From Lamellibrachia columna (lineage: Eukaryota > Annelida > Polychaeta > Sabellida > Siboglinidae): DNA of 64,000 nucleotides. The DNA is taken from assembly GCA_963662155.1 (NCBI GenBank), contig OY759261.1, positions 520,001 through 584,000 of the forward strand, written 5' to 3'. A program made the translations under genes and the position numbers. The notes under the pieces are model-generated. The model was given only the letters and a program-made list of their open reading frames with translations, had not been told where the DNA came from and did not search any database. Positions 1-11,345 of the stretch are shown here, in pieces. Position 1 is the first letter of the stretch, and each line of letters begins with the position of its first letter.

Positions 1-335
1 CTTATTCCAGCGTGGGACATGTCTTGCTGCCTACCTAAGAAAGAGATGCGTGGACTGGCAGAAGTGAGGTATGACTCGGCAACCTCAAATCCTCGCCTCT
101 TTGTGACACTATCTTGGCGGCCAAGGAGTTCTTCCTCCTCTATGAGGAGGTGATCTATGAGGTGGACTCTTTGGTGAAGGCAGTCGACATCTGCTTCAAG
201 GTATTCAATGCTGAATACACTGCTGAGGCAGCAGACGTGTGGACATTCGTACAGAAGGGGCTTTTCAACATCACCACGCCATATGACGTGGTTACACCAA
301 GAGAGATGGAACTTCTCGGCCACATTAAATGTTAG
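1..335 (+). pseudogene. 3' end of an unrecognised coding sequence, frameshifted
   Basis: Two overlapping open frames look like one coding sequence. Frame 1 is open from the window edge to about 152 (it contains KKEMRGLAEVRYDSATSN), and the frame two bases on is open from 75 to a TAG at 333-335 (it contains FFLLYEEVIYEVDSLVKAVD and ends REMELLGHIKC). The second frame has the acidic, hydrophobic periodicity of a folded helical protein and has no ATG, so it must continue from upstream. A one-base loss between about 95 and 150 would explain the switch; an assembly error or an intron is less likely, because no good splice pair is visible. I do not recognise a named domain. It may be the last exon of a host gene or a decayed retrocopy; the rest lies outside the window. 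Confidence 0.4.
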
Positions 336-904
336 GACTAGAAATACGAAGCTGACATTGTTCTGTTTTTAGTTGTCATCAAGCTGCCCGTCTGCTCTAT
401 GTGCATTGTACATGGTTAGTTAGTAATTGAAACAGACAACGAATAGAGTCATGCACTGCATGCCAGTTATTTGCCCTTACAAGTATGTACTCGTAATATG
501 TACTTTTGTGTGTACTAGAAAACTTAAATCAAGGACACAGTGTGACGTCTCTTGAATGATTTCATGTAACACAATTAACAATTTACATTGTGCATATGTC
601 ACATGACACATTTTTATATTTCATGACCTTGAGGGTTACTAGTACATTGACTGGACGTGCCAGTTTGAGCTACTCTGTCATTTGCCTTTGTTTGCATTGG
701 TTTTTATTGGCTTTAGCTCTATTGTTCACCTGTAGTTTATAATGTATTGCATTTTATGTTAAATTATTTAATGTCTCAGTACAATGCCGTCATATTACAT
801 GTTTAGCACTAACTTGCCGATATCCACGTAAACAAGTTCGTATATATACCGCGGTGTCCAGTCCGTAGGACCGCTCGATGCGCGTTACGCCTCAACCACG
901 ACAA
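336..904. other. No gene seen; AT-rich spacer
   Basis: This stretch holds short stop-rich frames only. If the preceding fragment is a real last exon, its 3' UTR would lie here, but there is no clear AATAAA-plus-GT-rich arrangement to mark the end. Confidence 0.4.
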
Positions 905-1115
905 ACCTGTTCATTCAAACGCCAACTCGACTTCCATGGGATACAGCTCGGAGCCTATGCGGTCACATATGTATCATTGGCTATTTCCGGGTACTCGTGT
1001 AGACAGCTGAGTGAACGGAATTGCCGAAACTTCGAAACTGCGATAACATTATTTGAACCCGGGTTATCTCGATCGAGAGTCCGATGTGCTAACTGCCCTT
1101 ACGACACCTCGCCCC
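905..1115 (-). mobile_element. tRNA-derived SINE, copy 1
   Basis: Read on the minus strand, the head at about 1112-1052 has a pol III box-A-like stretch (TGTCGTAAGGG), an anticodon-loop-like CGGACTCTCGATCG and a box-B-like ACCCGGGTTCAAAT. The tRNA-unrelated tail down to about 905 shares blocks with a second copy at 35035-35272: the GTTCATTC(C/A)AACGCCAACT end and a GTGAACGAAATTGCC-like block. Two diverged copies with the same head-to-tail order support a SINE rather than a lone tRNA relic. Confidence 0.6.
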
Positions 1116-1128
1116 ACGACCTACCATA

Positions 1129-1151
1129 ATATTCGTTCGTCGAACGAATAT
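1129..1151. repeat. Perfect 23-bp palindrome
   Basis: Two 11-base arms (ATATTCGTTCG and its exact complement) flank one central T, immediately beyond the head of the SINE. It could be an insertion-site footprint or a small hairpin. Confidence 0.7.
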
Positions 1152-2490
<1,339 letters not shown>

Positions 2491-3070
2491 AGCACTATGC
2501 AAGACAAACATATATGCATACCTATACACACATACATATTAATGCGACACATCTAATTATACGTATCTGCAGAACAACACATATAAATATGCATACAATG
2601 TTCGAAGTGTATGTTTTGTTTAATGCAAATAGTAAAAATATATTTTAAAAAATGGTTTTGATTTCACAGTACAAATAACATGTTAATAAGGCGACCTCGT
2701 GCGAGACCTTGATACTGAATCCAAATGCTAATACAATATTAACTTAAACATATTTCCTGGTGTAAGACACGTGATGCCACCTGGTGGAATTAATTGTACT
2801 GGGCTCAAACTATGCTAGAAATTTGGAAATTTAACTGCCAACTGAATCCATTGATTAGTTATTTGTGCACATGCAAACTTAGGGTGTGCCTCTAAGAACG
2901 TTCACAGTATGGAATCTAAACATGGGAATTTAATACGAATTATGGGATAGCAGCAGGTAGCCGAAGTTTGATTAATCGTTTGCAGGTGCTTCCCTCTGGA
3001 GATTAGAATATCTAAAGGCAACATTCCATTTTTAAAGTTCTTATCTGGAGAAAAGGTTAAAATTGTGTCA
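2491..3070. other. AT-rich sequence, possibly intron of the minus-strand gene
   Basis: No coding signal is seen. It lies just downstream, on the minus strand, of the splice donor at 3075-3071, so it may be the first intron of that candidate gene; no convincing acceptor exon was found. Confidence 0.3.
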
Positions 3071-3075
3071 CTTAC

Positions 3076-3144
3076 CACCGACTGCGTGCCTCCGACCAGA
3101 ACAGCGGCGACACAGTAGATCACCAACAAGTCGGATGCGTCCAT
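3076..3144 (-). CDS. Candidate first coding exon of a secreted or membrane protein
   Basis: On the minus strand an ATG in a strong Kozak context (GACCATGG) opens a 23-codon exon, MDASDLLVIY followed by CVAAVLVGGTQSV. It reads as a signal peptide: a short polar N-terminus, a hydrophobic core and small residues (GGT) near a possible cleavage site. It ends exactly at a codon boundary on a near-perfect 5' splice site, GTG|GTAAGTGA (donor at 3075-3071). The frame stays open past the donor, but that part looks non-coding. Later exons should lie at lower coordinates or beyond the window; none is identifiable. The alternative is a chance match, though Kozak, signal peptide and donor together argue against it. 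The mature product is unknown. Confidence 0.45.
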
Positions 3145-3290
3145 GGTCTACAACCAGGCGGAACAGTTAGCGGCTGTGTTTCGTTCGTCGTCGTGAGTCA
3201 CTGCAGACAGGGCGACAATGACATAAGCACACGAAATCAGCGACGCGTGACGGCGTATGCCGAACGCACTAGTCATAATAATAATAATTG
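3145..3290 (-). promoter_or_regulatory. Possible 5' UTR and promoter of the signal-peptide exon
   Basis: The 140 bases upstream (minus strand) of the ATG are markedly more GC- and CpG-rich (CGACGACGAACG, CGTCACGCGTCGC) than the surroundings, as promoters in many invertebrates are. No TATA box is evident. Assignment rests on position and composition only. Confidence 0.25.
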
Positions 3291-3860
3291 TTATTATTAT
3301 CATACATGACCTATCTTTTAGGAACCATTGCTGAGATTATGTTTTGCTTAAGAAGAAAGTGAAGGAAGCCAAAAAGCTTTAAATTACCGTGTCTAATAAT
3401 GTGCACAGCAAGCATTTAGCCTGAGACCCGTTGTCCCGTTATTGCAACGTTTTTTTTTTGGAAAATCATAACACGTTTTTGTTGTTCAAATAACAGGATT
3501 TTTGTGGGACAACGGCTGATTTTTATTTTCCCTATTATGGGGTAAAAAATGTGGTGGCTTCTTGATCTATTCCATGTAATCAACCATTGAAATTTGCCTC
3601 CTGTGACAATGGCACCCCTCACACACACAACAATTGGTGCGGAGGAGTAGTTTCCATATGATCAACTAATGTAACTAATGTAACAATCAAGCATCAATAA
3701 GAAAACAAAACTCAAAATATGTGACAAAGATGAATTAGTATATCTAAGAGATACATGTGTACCATTGTAACATGTATTTATGAAGGGATAATTTCATATT
3801 TTAGAGAAGCCACATAGACATAGACCTACTGGATATATCCAGAAAACGCCCGTAGTGAGG
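3291..3860. other. No gene seen
   Basis: An imperfect (ATA)n/(TAT)n inverted repeat sits at about 3277-3302; the rest is stop-rich AT sequence. Confidence 0.4.
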
Positions 3861-4068
<208 letters not shown>

Positions 4069-4071
4069 GAG

Positions 4072-4794
4072 TAGAAGAGATGGGTGTAGACCAACTGGGG
4101 TTGAACCTTTAGATAAATAGGGTTAATTTGATTTTGATCGGGTCAAACCACCTTTATGAATGTCAGAATTCATTGGACAGTTTAGATTTAGGGATTGTCT
4201 ATTGGTGCGTGATTGGCTACTGGTACGTGATTGGCTATTGATATGTGATTTTGCAGTGACGTTTCAGTTTGTTGTTTTCAAAGATGTACAGTACATTTGT
4301 GAAAGTATTATTTCTCCAAAGATTTGGACGGATATTTATTTGACCACCCCCAATAATTATCCCTCGATACTCGTGTAACTGGTTTTGTTTTGCAAAACTG
4401 GTAAATAAATAGTGATAACTGTTAAATTGGACATGTTCACAGTCCTGGCTAAGGGTCCGGTGCATAATATTTTTAACCACACTAGTCTGAAATGCCCATA
4501 CTTGTTGTTCGATCCTTCTTTAAATAACGGTGACGTTTGTGTCTGCCCATTCTATTCTCTCGATTAGTGACAAGTTGGAAGGTTTGACGAGTGGTAAACT
4601 AATTTGGCCTACTCTTTCTTTAAGCAGATTTGATGGCATCCAGTAAACTCCAGATGATTTAATATCATTCATCTTCTTAATTTGCTTGGCTGTGATGATA
4701 AAAATTATCCCTCCTAAAAATTCGGCACTGGCACTGGTGATGTGGATGTGGCAGGGTTCTCAAACTCCCATTTTCCACCTGTTGTATGGGTTTT
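4072..4794. other. Unassigned; short 18-bp tandem repeat at 4196-4253
   Basis: About 2.7 copies of an 18-base unit (GGTRCGTGATTGGCTAYT) occur at 4196-4253; each carries ATTGGC, the complement of a CCAAT-type box. No gene was seen in the rest. Confidence 0.45.
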
Positions 4795-5295
4795 ATTGGT
4801 TAAAGGTCCCTCATCAATTCGATTTTTTGCTAGTTTCATTTCAAATTAATTTTGCAAAATATCAAACCTACCTAGTAACCACTGCAACAAGCTCGTTTGT
4901 ACAACGTTTGTGTGTAGTTTTTGTGAAATAATCAGACATTACTCAATGTTTGGTCAAACATTAATTGAAGTGAAAATAGAAACGCTGAAAATTAACGAAT
5001 TTGGTGAAATTCTGTAACTTTATCATGTGTTCGGCGAGAGGATGAAAGTCCATTATCGGCATTAATCCGCGCAGTGATTGTCGTTTTAGATATCCACTAT
5101 TTTGAGCCTTACCAGTTTTAACAACTAAAGTAAATTCTTTCGATGATTTGAACAAAAATAGGTATTGTTTTATTAAATCGACTGTGTGTGTTACATATAC
5201 TATTCACGCCCTACACATTTGGATATCAACGAAGCGGATTTGCAATAGGCCAAATCAGTCGAGGATTGAGTTTTGAGGAAATATTAGTTTTCGTA
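4795..5295 (+). repeat. Dispersed ~490-bp repeat (family S), copy 1
   Basis: The same sequence recurs at 6515-7010 (same strand), 41150-41645 (opposite strand) and, truncated, at 18440-18565 and 33560-33690. Shared landmarks are TCAATTCGATTTTTTGCTAG at the left, a CGAGAGGATG block in the middle, and a right part reading CAACGAA(C/G)CGGATTTGC. Copies differ by many substitutions and small indels, so the family is old. No transposase or terminal inverted repeat is visible. Confidence 0.75.
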
Positions 5296-6157
5296 TCAAG
5301 TTCACGTAATTTTTTTGAGACAATTCGACATTTTGCCACTCCAACAACCTAATTAAATACAAAGTTTTTCTCGATAGCACAATATATCATCAAAGTATGA
5401 GTAATATACATGCGGCTGCCCATATATAATAATCCAAAACAAACAATATATTTATCGTCGAGTTTAAAGCACCTATCCAGGCGACAATAGATGGCACCAC
5501 TAATCATGTCGACGCCCAGAATTGTTCGGCATCGCAGCACGGCTGAGCACGCAACATGAAAAGATCGTATCCCAATCTGACAGCTGACATGTTAAAACAC
5601 GTATTTCAAGCAAATATGTATATTGACATCTAACTCATAAAATGTCTGCGTGCCGGTTACATACCATTAATTTGCCACATAACATTTACCATAGATTATT
5701 AAACAATAAGATTCTGCTTCTCTGTCCACCATGTGTCGCCACCGCTGTGCACACGGAGCTCGGTGGGATGAAACCACCATTGTTTATGTATTGGCCACCA
5801 TTGTAGCGCTCCCTGTGCTCACAGGAAACTTTTTCCAACGATTTTCTTTCACAGCACCTTAAACATCAAAGCTCGTGAATATGACATACCTCGTTTTTTT
5901 TTAGAAAACTCACCCAAAGCCGATACCCCTCAATTTCGACCCAACCCGCCGACTGATTTTGAAATGTTGGTGCGTTCTGCAGAATTGTCACTTTTGTGAC
6001 ACGCGAGCGATCAGCGTCATTTCATTGCAACCAAATGAAACATATAATACGCTAGGGCAGAAAACGTTGACTTTCCTAACGTATCCTATGTAAAAACTGC
6101 TCGGAAAAATGTATATATCACGCGCAATCCTCATTTTTCTATGGACTGGCGACAGTA
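5296..6157. other. No recognisable gene
   Basis: Stop-rich sequence. A roughly 60-base stretch at 5740-5820 is CpG-rich, but I could not attach it to any element. Confidence 0.35.
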
Positions 6158-6310
6158 ATGGCGGACGTGTCCAAAGTGTGGTTTGTGACCCAGTCGTTTG
6201 ATACAGAATATTGTTCGAAAGGAGGAAGAAACCAGAAGCCAAGGGAATTCCACTTTCGTAACTTCCTGTATTATGTTAACCTCGCATCAACCGTACATAT
6301 AAATAGGTAA
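6158..6310 (+). CDS. Weak candidate short reading frame
   Basis: An ATG at 6158 in good context (AGTAATGGC) opens 50 codons: it starts MADVSKVWFVTQSFDTEY, is charged in the middle, and ends at a TAA. The start MADV and the preceding CpG-rich sequence look like a 5' exon. However, no clear donor follows, no homology is recognised and no second copy exists to test selection. Chance is a serious alternative. Confidence 0.15.
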   Translation: MADVSKVWFVTQSFDTEYCSKGGRNQKPREFHFRNFLYYVNLASTVHINR

Positions 6311-6514
6311 ATGCAAAGTTGCCGCGTCAGCCGTGTTAGTTGAAAATGTCAATGCACAGGTGTTGAAACGGTCCCCAATTTTTTTGCTGGGTATATGTTA
6401 AGTATATGTTGGCAGACACCACCTTCGACCCATCAACATTCAACAGCGTATGACGCCTATGTAAAATAACGAACAGTTGTGCAGCAGTTATCATTACCAA
6501 TAATTATTTGTTTC

Positions 6515-7010
6515 AAAGATGCTTAATCAATTCGATTTTTTTGCTAGTCTCATTTCAAATTAAGTTTGCGAAAAACCAAATCTACGTAGTATCCATTGCA
6601 ACATGCTAGCTCGTTTCTACAACTGTTATATGTAGTCTATGTGAAATCATCAGACAAACTATTAAATGAAATAATGCCTGTTCAAGCACTTGCTGATGTG
6701 AAAATCAAAATGCTGAAAAATCACGATTTTGTTCCTAGGTGAAATGTGATCGGCGAGAGGATGGAAATTACGCCCATGATCAGCATTGACCCACACAGTG
6801 TTTACTATTTTGGATAGCCACTATTTTGATCCTTACCAGATCAAACACCTAAAGTAAATTATGTCGATGATTTGATCAAAAATAGGTATTTGTTTATTAA
6901 ATCGACTGTGGATGTTACATAAACTATTCACACACTACATATTTCGACACCAATGAACCATATTTGCGATAGGTTAAATCAGTTGAGGAAGCAGTTTTAA
7001 CCAAAATTTA
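6515..7010 (+). repeat. Dispersed ~490-bp repeat (family S), copy 2
   Basis: It aligns with 4795-5295 over its whole length in the same orientation, about 1.7 kb away. The right end is marked by CACTACATATTTCGACACCAATGAACC, matching the CTACACATTTGGATATCAACG block of copy 1. Confidence 0.75.
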
Positions 7011-7365
7011 AGTTTTGAATACCTTTTTAAACAACATGACAACAACAAAAATGTCATTAAAAATTGTCACTGAAAGAAGGAGTATTTCCTCTACATTGGT
7101 ATATGATGGTAATTGCAGAGAAATTTTCCGAAGTACATAACAACAAAGAACTTAACAATACTATTTTAGAACAATTATTGTTGATGTAGCTTTTAATATA
7201 ATTGTATATTATTATCACATGTAACACCTGTCAGTAGAGGATATTGCAAAACAATACTCACAAGCAAACATTTTGTAGGGTATTTCAGCATAATATTAAT
7301 GAAGGAGAAAAAAAACATGCATCATAGCTACAACTTTAAATAGGAAATGTGTAAAACGCGACCGA
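7011..7365. other. No gene seen
   Basis: AT-rich unassigned sequence between the S repeat and the LINE A remnant. Confidence 0.4.
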
Positions 7366-7545
7366 AAATTGGCAGGTAATATAAAAATTATAGTAAATGT
7401 AGGTTTATTTAAGGAATATACAGGAAGCTCGAGATAAGGACCACTCGAAAACGTTGATAAAAACATAATTACAGGTGGATTTAAAATGATAAAGGACGTA
7501 AAACTTGTATTTCAGTTCAGTGGGAAGATCATTCAATACCAGTTG
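7366..7545 (+). mobile_element. Decayed fragment of LINE A (ORF2, before the RT domain)
   Basis: The words AAAATTGGCAGGTAATATAAAAA, GTTCGAGATAAGG.CC.C, CATAATT.CAG and TATTTCAG.TCAGT appear in the same order and spacing as at 56085-56260 and 39850-40025, where they encode the ORF2 stretch FEKKLAGNIKN...FQMAEVLNKYFSS. Here the frame is broken by several indels and stops. Confidence 0.7.
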
Positions 7546-8097
<552 letters not shown>

Positions 8098-8284
8098 ATT
8101 AGTTTCAAAATTGACCAAATGCCCTCATTCAATACCCACGGATATCAACTTCTGTTTCTGATCGTTCAAATAAGATTACTGATGTTCAAAATACTTAAAT
8201 TGTGTGTATATATGTATTTGTAGATAACATCAATGTATTCGTAGGTAACGAAGTTCCACACATTCGAAATTATCATGCAAGCAA

Positions 8285-8640
8285 ACTCTAACAAAGCGAA
8301 ACCACCGCAGCTTTAGTGATCTTTGACTTTTCATACAGTTCCCGGGCCTTGAAGCACCATAACGGACAAAAGGGCGATGAAATCGAAAAACCTGTTGAGT
8401 CCGCGCGATTGGTGGTTGAGTGTGCGCGTAGTTGAGTCTGAGAGTGGTGGAATCTGAGAATGGTTGAGTCTGAGAGTATTTGAGAGCGGCATATGGCGAG
8501 TAAACTGGTTGCCACGTAAAAAAAATAATAGGATGTGCAGCCGGTAAATATTTTTACCCCTTTCGCCGTCTTTCAAAGGAGCTTTACCGTTGCTTGCATT
8601 GCCCCTCGGTTTAGACTTGGGCATTGTACAGTTATTTCAT
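8285..8640 (-). repeat. R repeat, copy 1
   Basis: It contains degenerate tandem words such as GAGTCYGCGCGATTGGTGGTT and GAGTCTGAGAGTGGT. Its near-identical counterpart is 20756-21130; an inverted third copy lies at 23090-23410. On the minus strand an ATG at 8624 opens a basic frame, MPKSKPRGNASNGKAPLKDG, largely preserved at 21126. That ATG lies 34 bases from a divergent plus-strand ATG (8658), so this could be the 5' end of a divergent transcript, but later codons degenerate into the tandem words. Confidence 0.6.
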
Positions 8641-9479
8641 TTACTGCACGTCTAAACATGGCGTCTAACCAGGCCCGTAGCTAGGCTGCGCCCACCCACC
8701 CCCCGTGCAGACCCCCGTGCAGACCCCCGTGCGACGTCATCACCAGAACTGTGCTACCGGTAGTCACCGTAGTGCATAATTGTATACTATTTGTGGGGAC
8801 CAAGGTAATCAGAATGGCTGTAGGGCATAGTCAAATGTGTGCGTTTGTAAACCTGGAATGATTTTCGCGGTGATTTAGTGAAAACGCAATTATTTAAACG
8901 TCATGATTTATTTTAGAGCTACCAAGTCTCATGCATTTGGCGTGAGGCTCACACATTTGGCTTCCGTCTCACGCTCTCACGCAGCTGTCTACAAATCTCA
9001 CGCGTATTTCCAGGTTCGATAAATAATTAATACAAACAGGCATATATATTTTCATGCACGTGTTGATAGATAATTTTTCCATGCACGCACTGATGCTTTA
9101 TCACGTCATCATGTCAAAGAGTGATGGGTATTGTTGGTGCGTGTAATGGGCGCTGGTCCCGCGCCACGTTGGCATACTGACAGTGAAACGATCAATAGAT
9201 CACCCATTGACACTCGAGTCAATAAAATACTTGCTTAAGGAAGCCCAATAAGCTACGTGGGCAAACAACCAGTTGCATACTAGTGCAGTACGTAGATTCC
9301 ACTTAGCGAATCTCTTCGGGCCAGAACAATTTGAATCTCCTCAAAAAATTAAGCGACGCACTCTAGTACAGCAGGAATAGGGAATGATTTCGTCCCAGCC
9401 AAAACATTTGATTCTACAAAGAGGCTGATTGTGGTATCAGTGATTCTATTAAGCGGAGTCCACTGTAGTAACAAACATT

Positions 9480-10082
9480 GAGCGTGTTGAACGTCTGCTT
9501 CTTTTGAACATTTAAGCCAGACGCGTGCGGGGTGGGTTAAAATGACCGATGTCTACCATGTAATTTTTTTATTTCAGCGTTCTTTCTAAGTGATGACCAG
9601 TTGAGGTCTGATATAAGATTTATTACGGTTCAGAGTGCGTTCCAAGTTGTTTTCAATCAATGTCGTTGCGTTCTTTTGAATTCTTCTAATCATGTTTTAA
9701 TACGTGTAATTTGGTATGGGGACCAGACGACCGATGAGTATTCCACATTGGGTCTTACGAGTCATCAACATGCTTTTACCTTTTAACTGTTTCAGAACAA
9801 TTGGAAATATTTCGTCCCGTATTAAAAACAACTGCAACAGCATACATAATGAAATATTTGTTAATGACATTGTATGAACGCTTTCCAGTGTTGTCACCTG
9901 ATGTCATGTTGAGACACTGGACACCCCTTTTTTGGACCCTCCCACAATTCCACGCATGCTTTTCTACCCAACTTGGCAGCTATGAATAATGTTATCTCTT
10001 GAACTGCAATTTCGTATATATATATATTATATATATATATATACATATATATTTTAAATAAGAATTAGAAATGCGCAAATAA
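9480..10082. other. Interior of hAT copy 1, no gene recognised
   Basis: Only copy 1 keeps this stretch; copy 2 has a (TA)n tract here instead. Short frames at 9601-9989 are unlike any transposase domain I know. Confidence 0.4.
10013..10056. repeat. Short (TA)n tract inside hAT copy 1
   Basis: About 40 bases of interrupted TATA, small compared with the 90-base TA tract at a different place inside hAT copy 2. Confidence 0.8.
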
Positions 10083-10740
10083 ATGACGCTGCTAGTTGTC
10101 GGGTTGTCCACATGGCGCGTTAAGCATCTTTCAGACAGCTTAGTGGAGGCGACGGTTGGCCAGAGCAATGACGATACAGCGATAACATCCGAAATGAAGC
10201 GGCTGTACTTCTCCCTCATTTATTCCACTTTACAAGAAGCCAATGTATACAGCCTTGACAACACTTAGCGCCAATGGTAATGATTTTCTTGATGTCAAAA
10301 AGAAGAAGCCATTGTTGGAGCTTATTCCAGACCTCATCATTGAGAATGATCTGTGTCACGAGGTAGAAGTTGCAAAGCCACTGATCATTTCCAAAATCAC
10401 CCAAGGACACATCTTCCAAAACATTGCTGCGGTACAGAAAGTTGTCGTTACGTACAAAAAGGCGTTTCCAATGTTGTACAGAGTTATTTGATGTGCTCAA
10501 ACATGTGGTGCTTCAACAGCAGTGTGTGAGGCGAGCTTTTCCACAGGTACACGAACAATTACTCCACAAACAATTACTCCACAGACGGTCAATACTCCAA
10601 CAACACCTACGCGCCTCATCCTCCTCTCTTTCGAGCGAGACCTCACACAAAACATCACCCATGATGAATTTGTCAAACAATTCCAGCAGCAGAGCAGATG
10701 TATCCTGTTCTGCTATCTGCATGTGACTGCGAGACAGTCT
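10083..10740 (+). pseudogene. hAT transposase C-terminus, decayed (copy 1)
   Basis: Three successive frames together resemble the end of a hAT/ZMYM-type transposase. First comes HLSDSLVEATVGQSN...LYFSLIYSTLQE (10083-10268), then FLDVKKKKPLLELIPDLI...AFPMLYRVI (10243-10491), then CEASFSTGTRTITPQ and LILLSFERDLTQN.THDEFV (10522-10720). The last part corresponds to the hAT dimerisation domain, whose family pattern is STA.CERSFS.L.R.K..LR. followed by RL..L.LLS.ERDL. At least two frameshifts and an in-frame stop are present and the catalytic N-terminal half is missing, so it cannot encode an active enzyme. Confidence 0.7.
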
Positions 10741-11169
10741 AATTCAGACTGTAAAATGAGACACTGTTTTAAATCTTCCGTAATTCTCCCTTAATTCGTG
10801 AACGCGTTTTAATCGACTCACACGTGTAATGAAGGGTATGTACGATGATTTCATGTTTTAATGTTTTATTATTGTCATAACAATTCGTATCATGTTATGC
10901 GCTACATTTACCAATTTCGGTGCCCCTCCATACACAGCTAGTGCCCTCCCCACCCCCATGACTATCCTCCTGCCTACGGGCCTGGTCTAACGGTGACCAA
11001 ATCGGTGAAATATTGGAAGCGGCAACGCGCATAGCTAGAAGTTCGGGTACGCCAGTAAGTGCGACGGAGACCCCGCGCCAACAATACACGCCAGGCGCCC
11101 GACAGTTAAGCTCTTTTGTGAGCCAATGAATAGACTGTTTTTATTAGCAATCTTATCTTATGCTTATAC

Positions 11170-11345
11170 GAGACTATACTCTTTTTATATTTATATTCTC
11201 ATACGAGACTATACTCTTTTTATATTTTTATATCACCCATATATTTTATAGTTTTATTTAATTTATGAAGTTTTATGCAAAGTATGTATTTTATAGTTTT
11301 ATTTAATTTATGCAGTTTCATGTAAAGCGCCTGAGAACATTTTAT
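11170..11345 (+). mobile_element. LINE 3'-tail-like relic
   Basis: A twice-repeated TTTTATAGTTTTATTTAATTTATG is followed by CATGTAAAGCGCCTGAGAAC, which resembles the GCGCC-containing 3' UTR end of L2/CR1-type LINEs (compare GTTAGCGCCTTTGAGCAGG at 39453). It occupies the place where copy 2 has the inverted R repeat and most of LINE C, so copy 1 was rearranged here. Confidence 0.4.

Larger units (their letters stand above)
8670..10984 (+). mobile_element. hAT-superfamily DNA transposon, copy 1
   Basis: The termini are CAGGCCCGTAGCTAGG at the left and CTGCCTACGGGCCTG at the right, inverted relative to each other. The flanks are GTCTAAC (left, ending at 8669) and GTCTAACG (right, 10985-10992). 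Copy 2 shows the left flank as GTCTAACC, so the target duplication is 8 bp with one changed base. Terminal CAGG...CCTG and 8-bp duplications are the hAT signature. The interior (about 2.3 kb) retains only a broken transposase C-terminus at 10083-10740. Confidence 0.85.
8658..11105 (+). pseudogene. First coding exon split by a hAT insertion, copy 1
   Basis: An ATG in good context (AAACATGGC) at 8658 reads M-A-S-N and is then cut by the hAT element at 8670-10984. Reading straight on from the right-hand target duplication gives GDQIGEILEAATRIARSSG, then a Pro/Thr/Gln-rich stretch ending TPGARQ at 11105. In copy 2 the next bases are GTAAGC, a consensus splice donor; in copy 1 they are TTAAGC, so the donor is lost. 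The empty-site exon is 44 codons and open throughout. The segment is therefore a real exon of a gene inactivated by transposition. Product unknown; no later exon was recognised. Confidence 0.6.
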
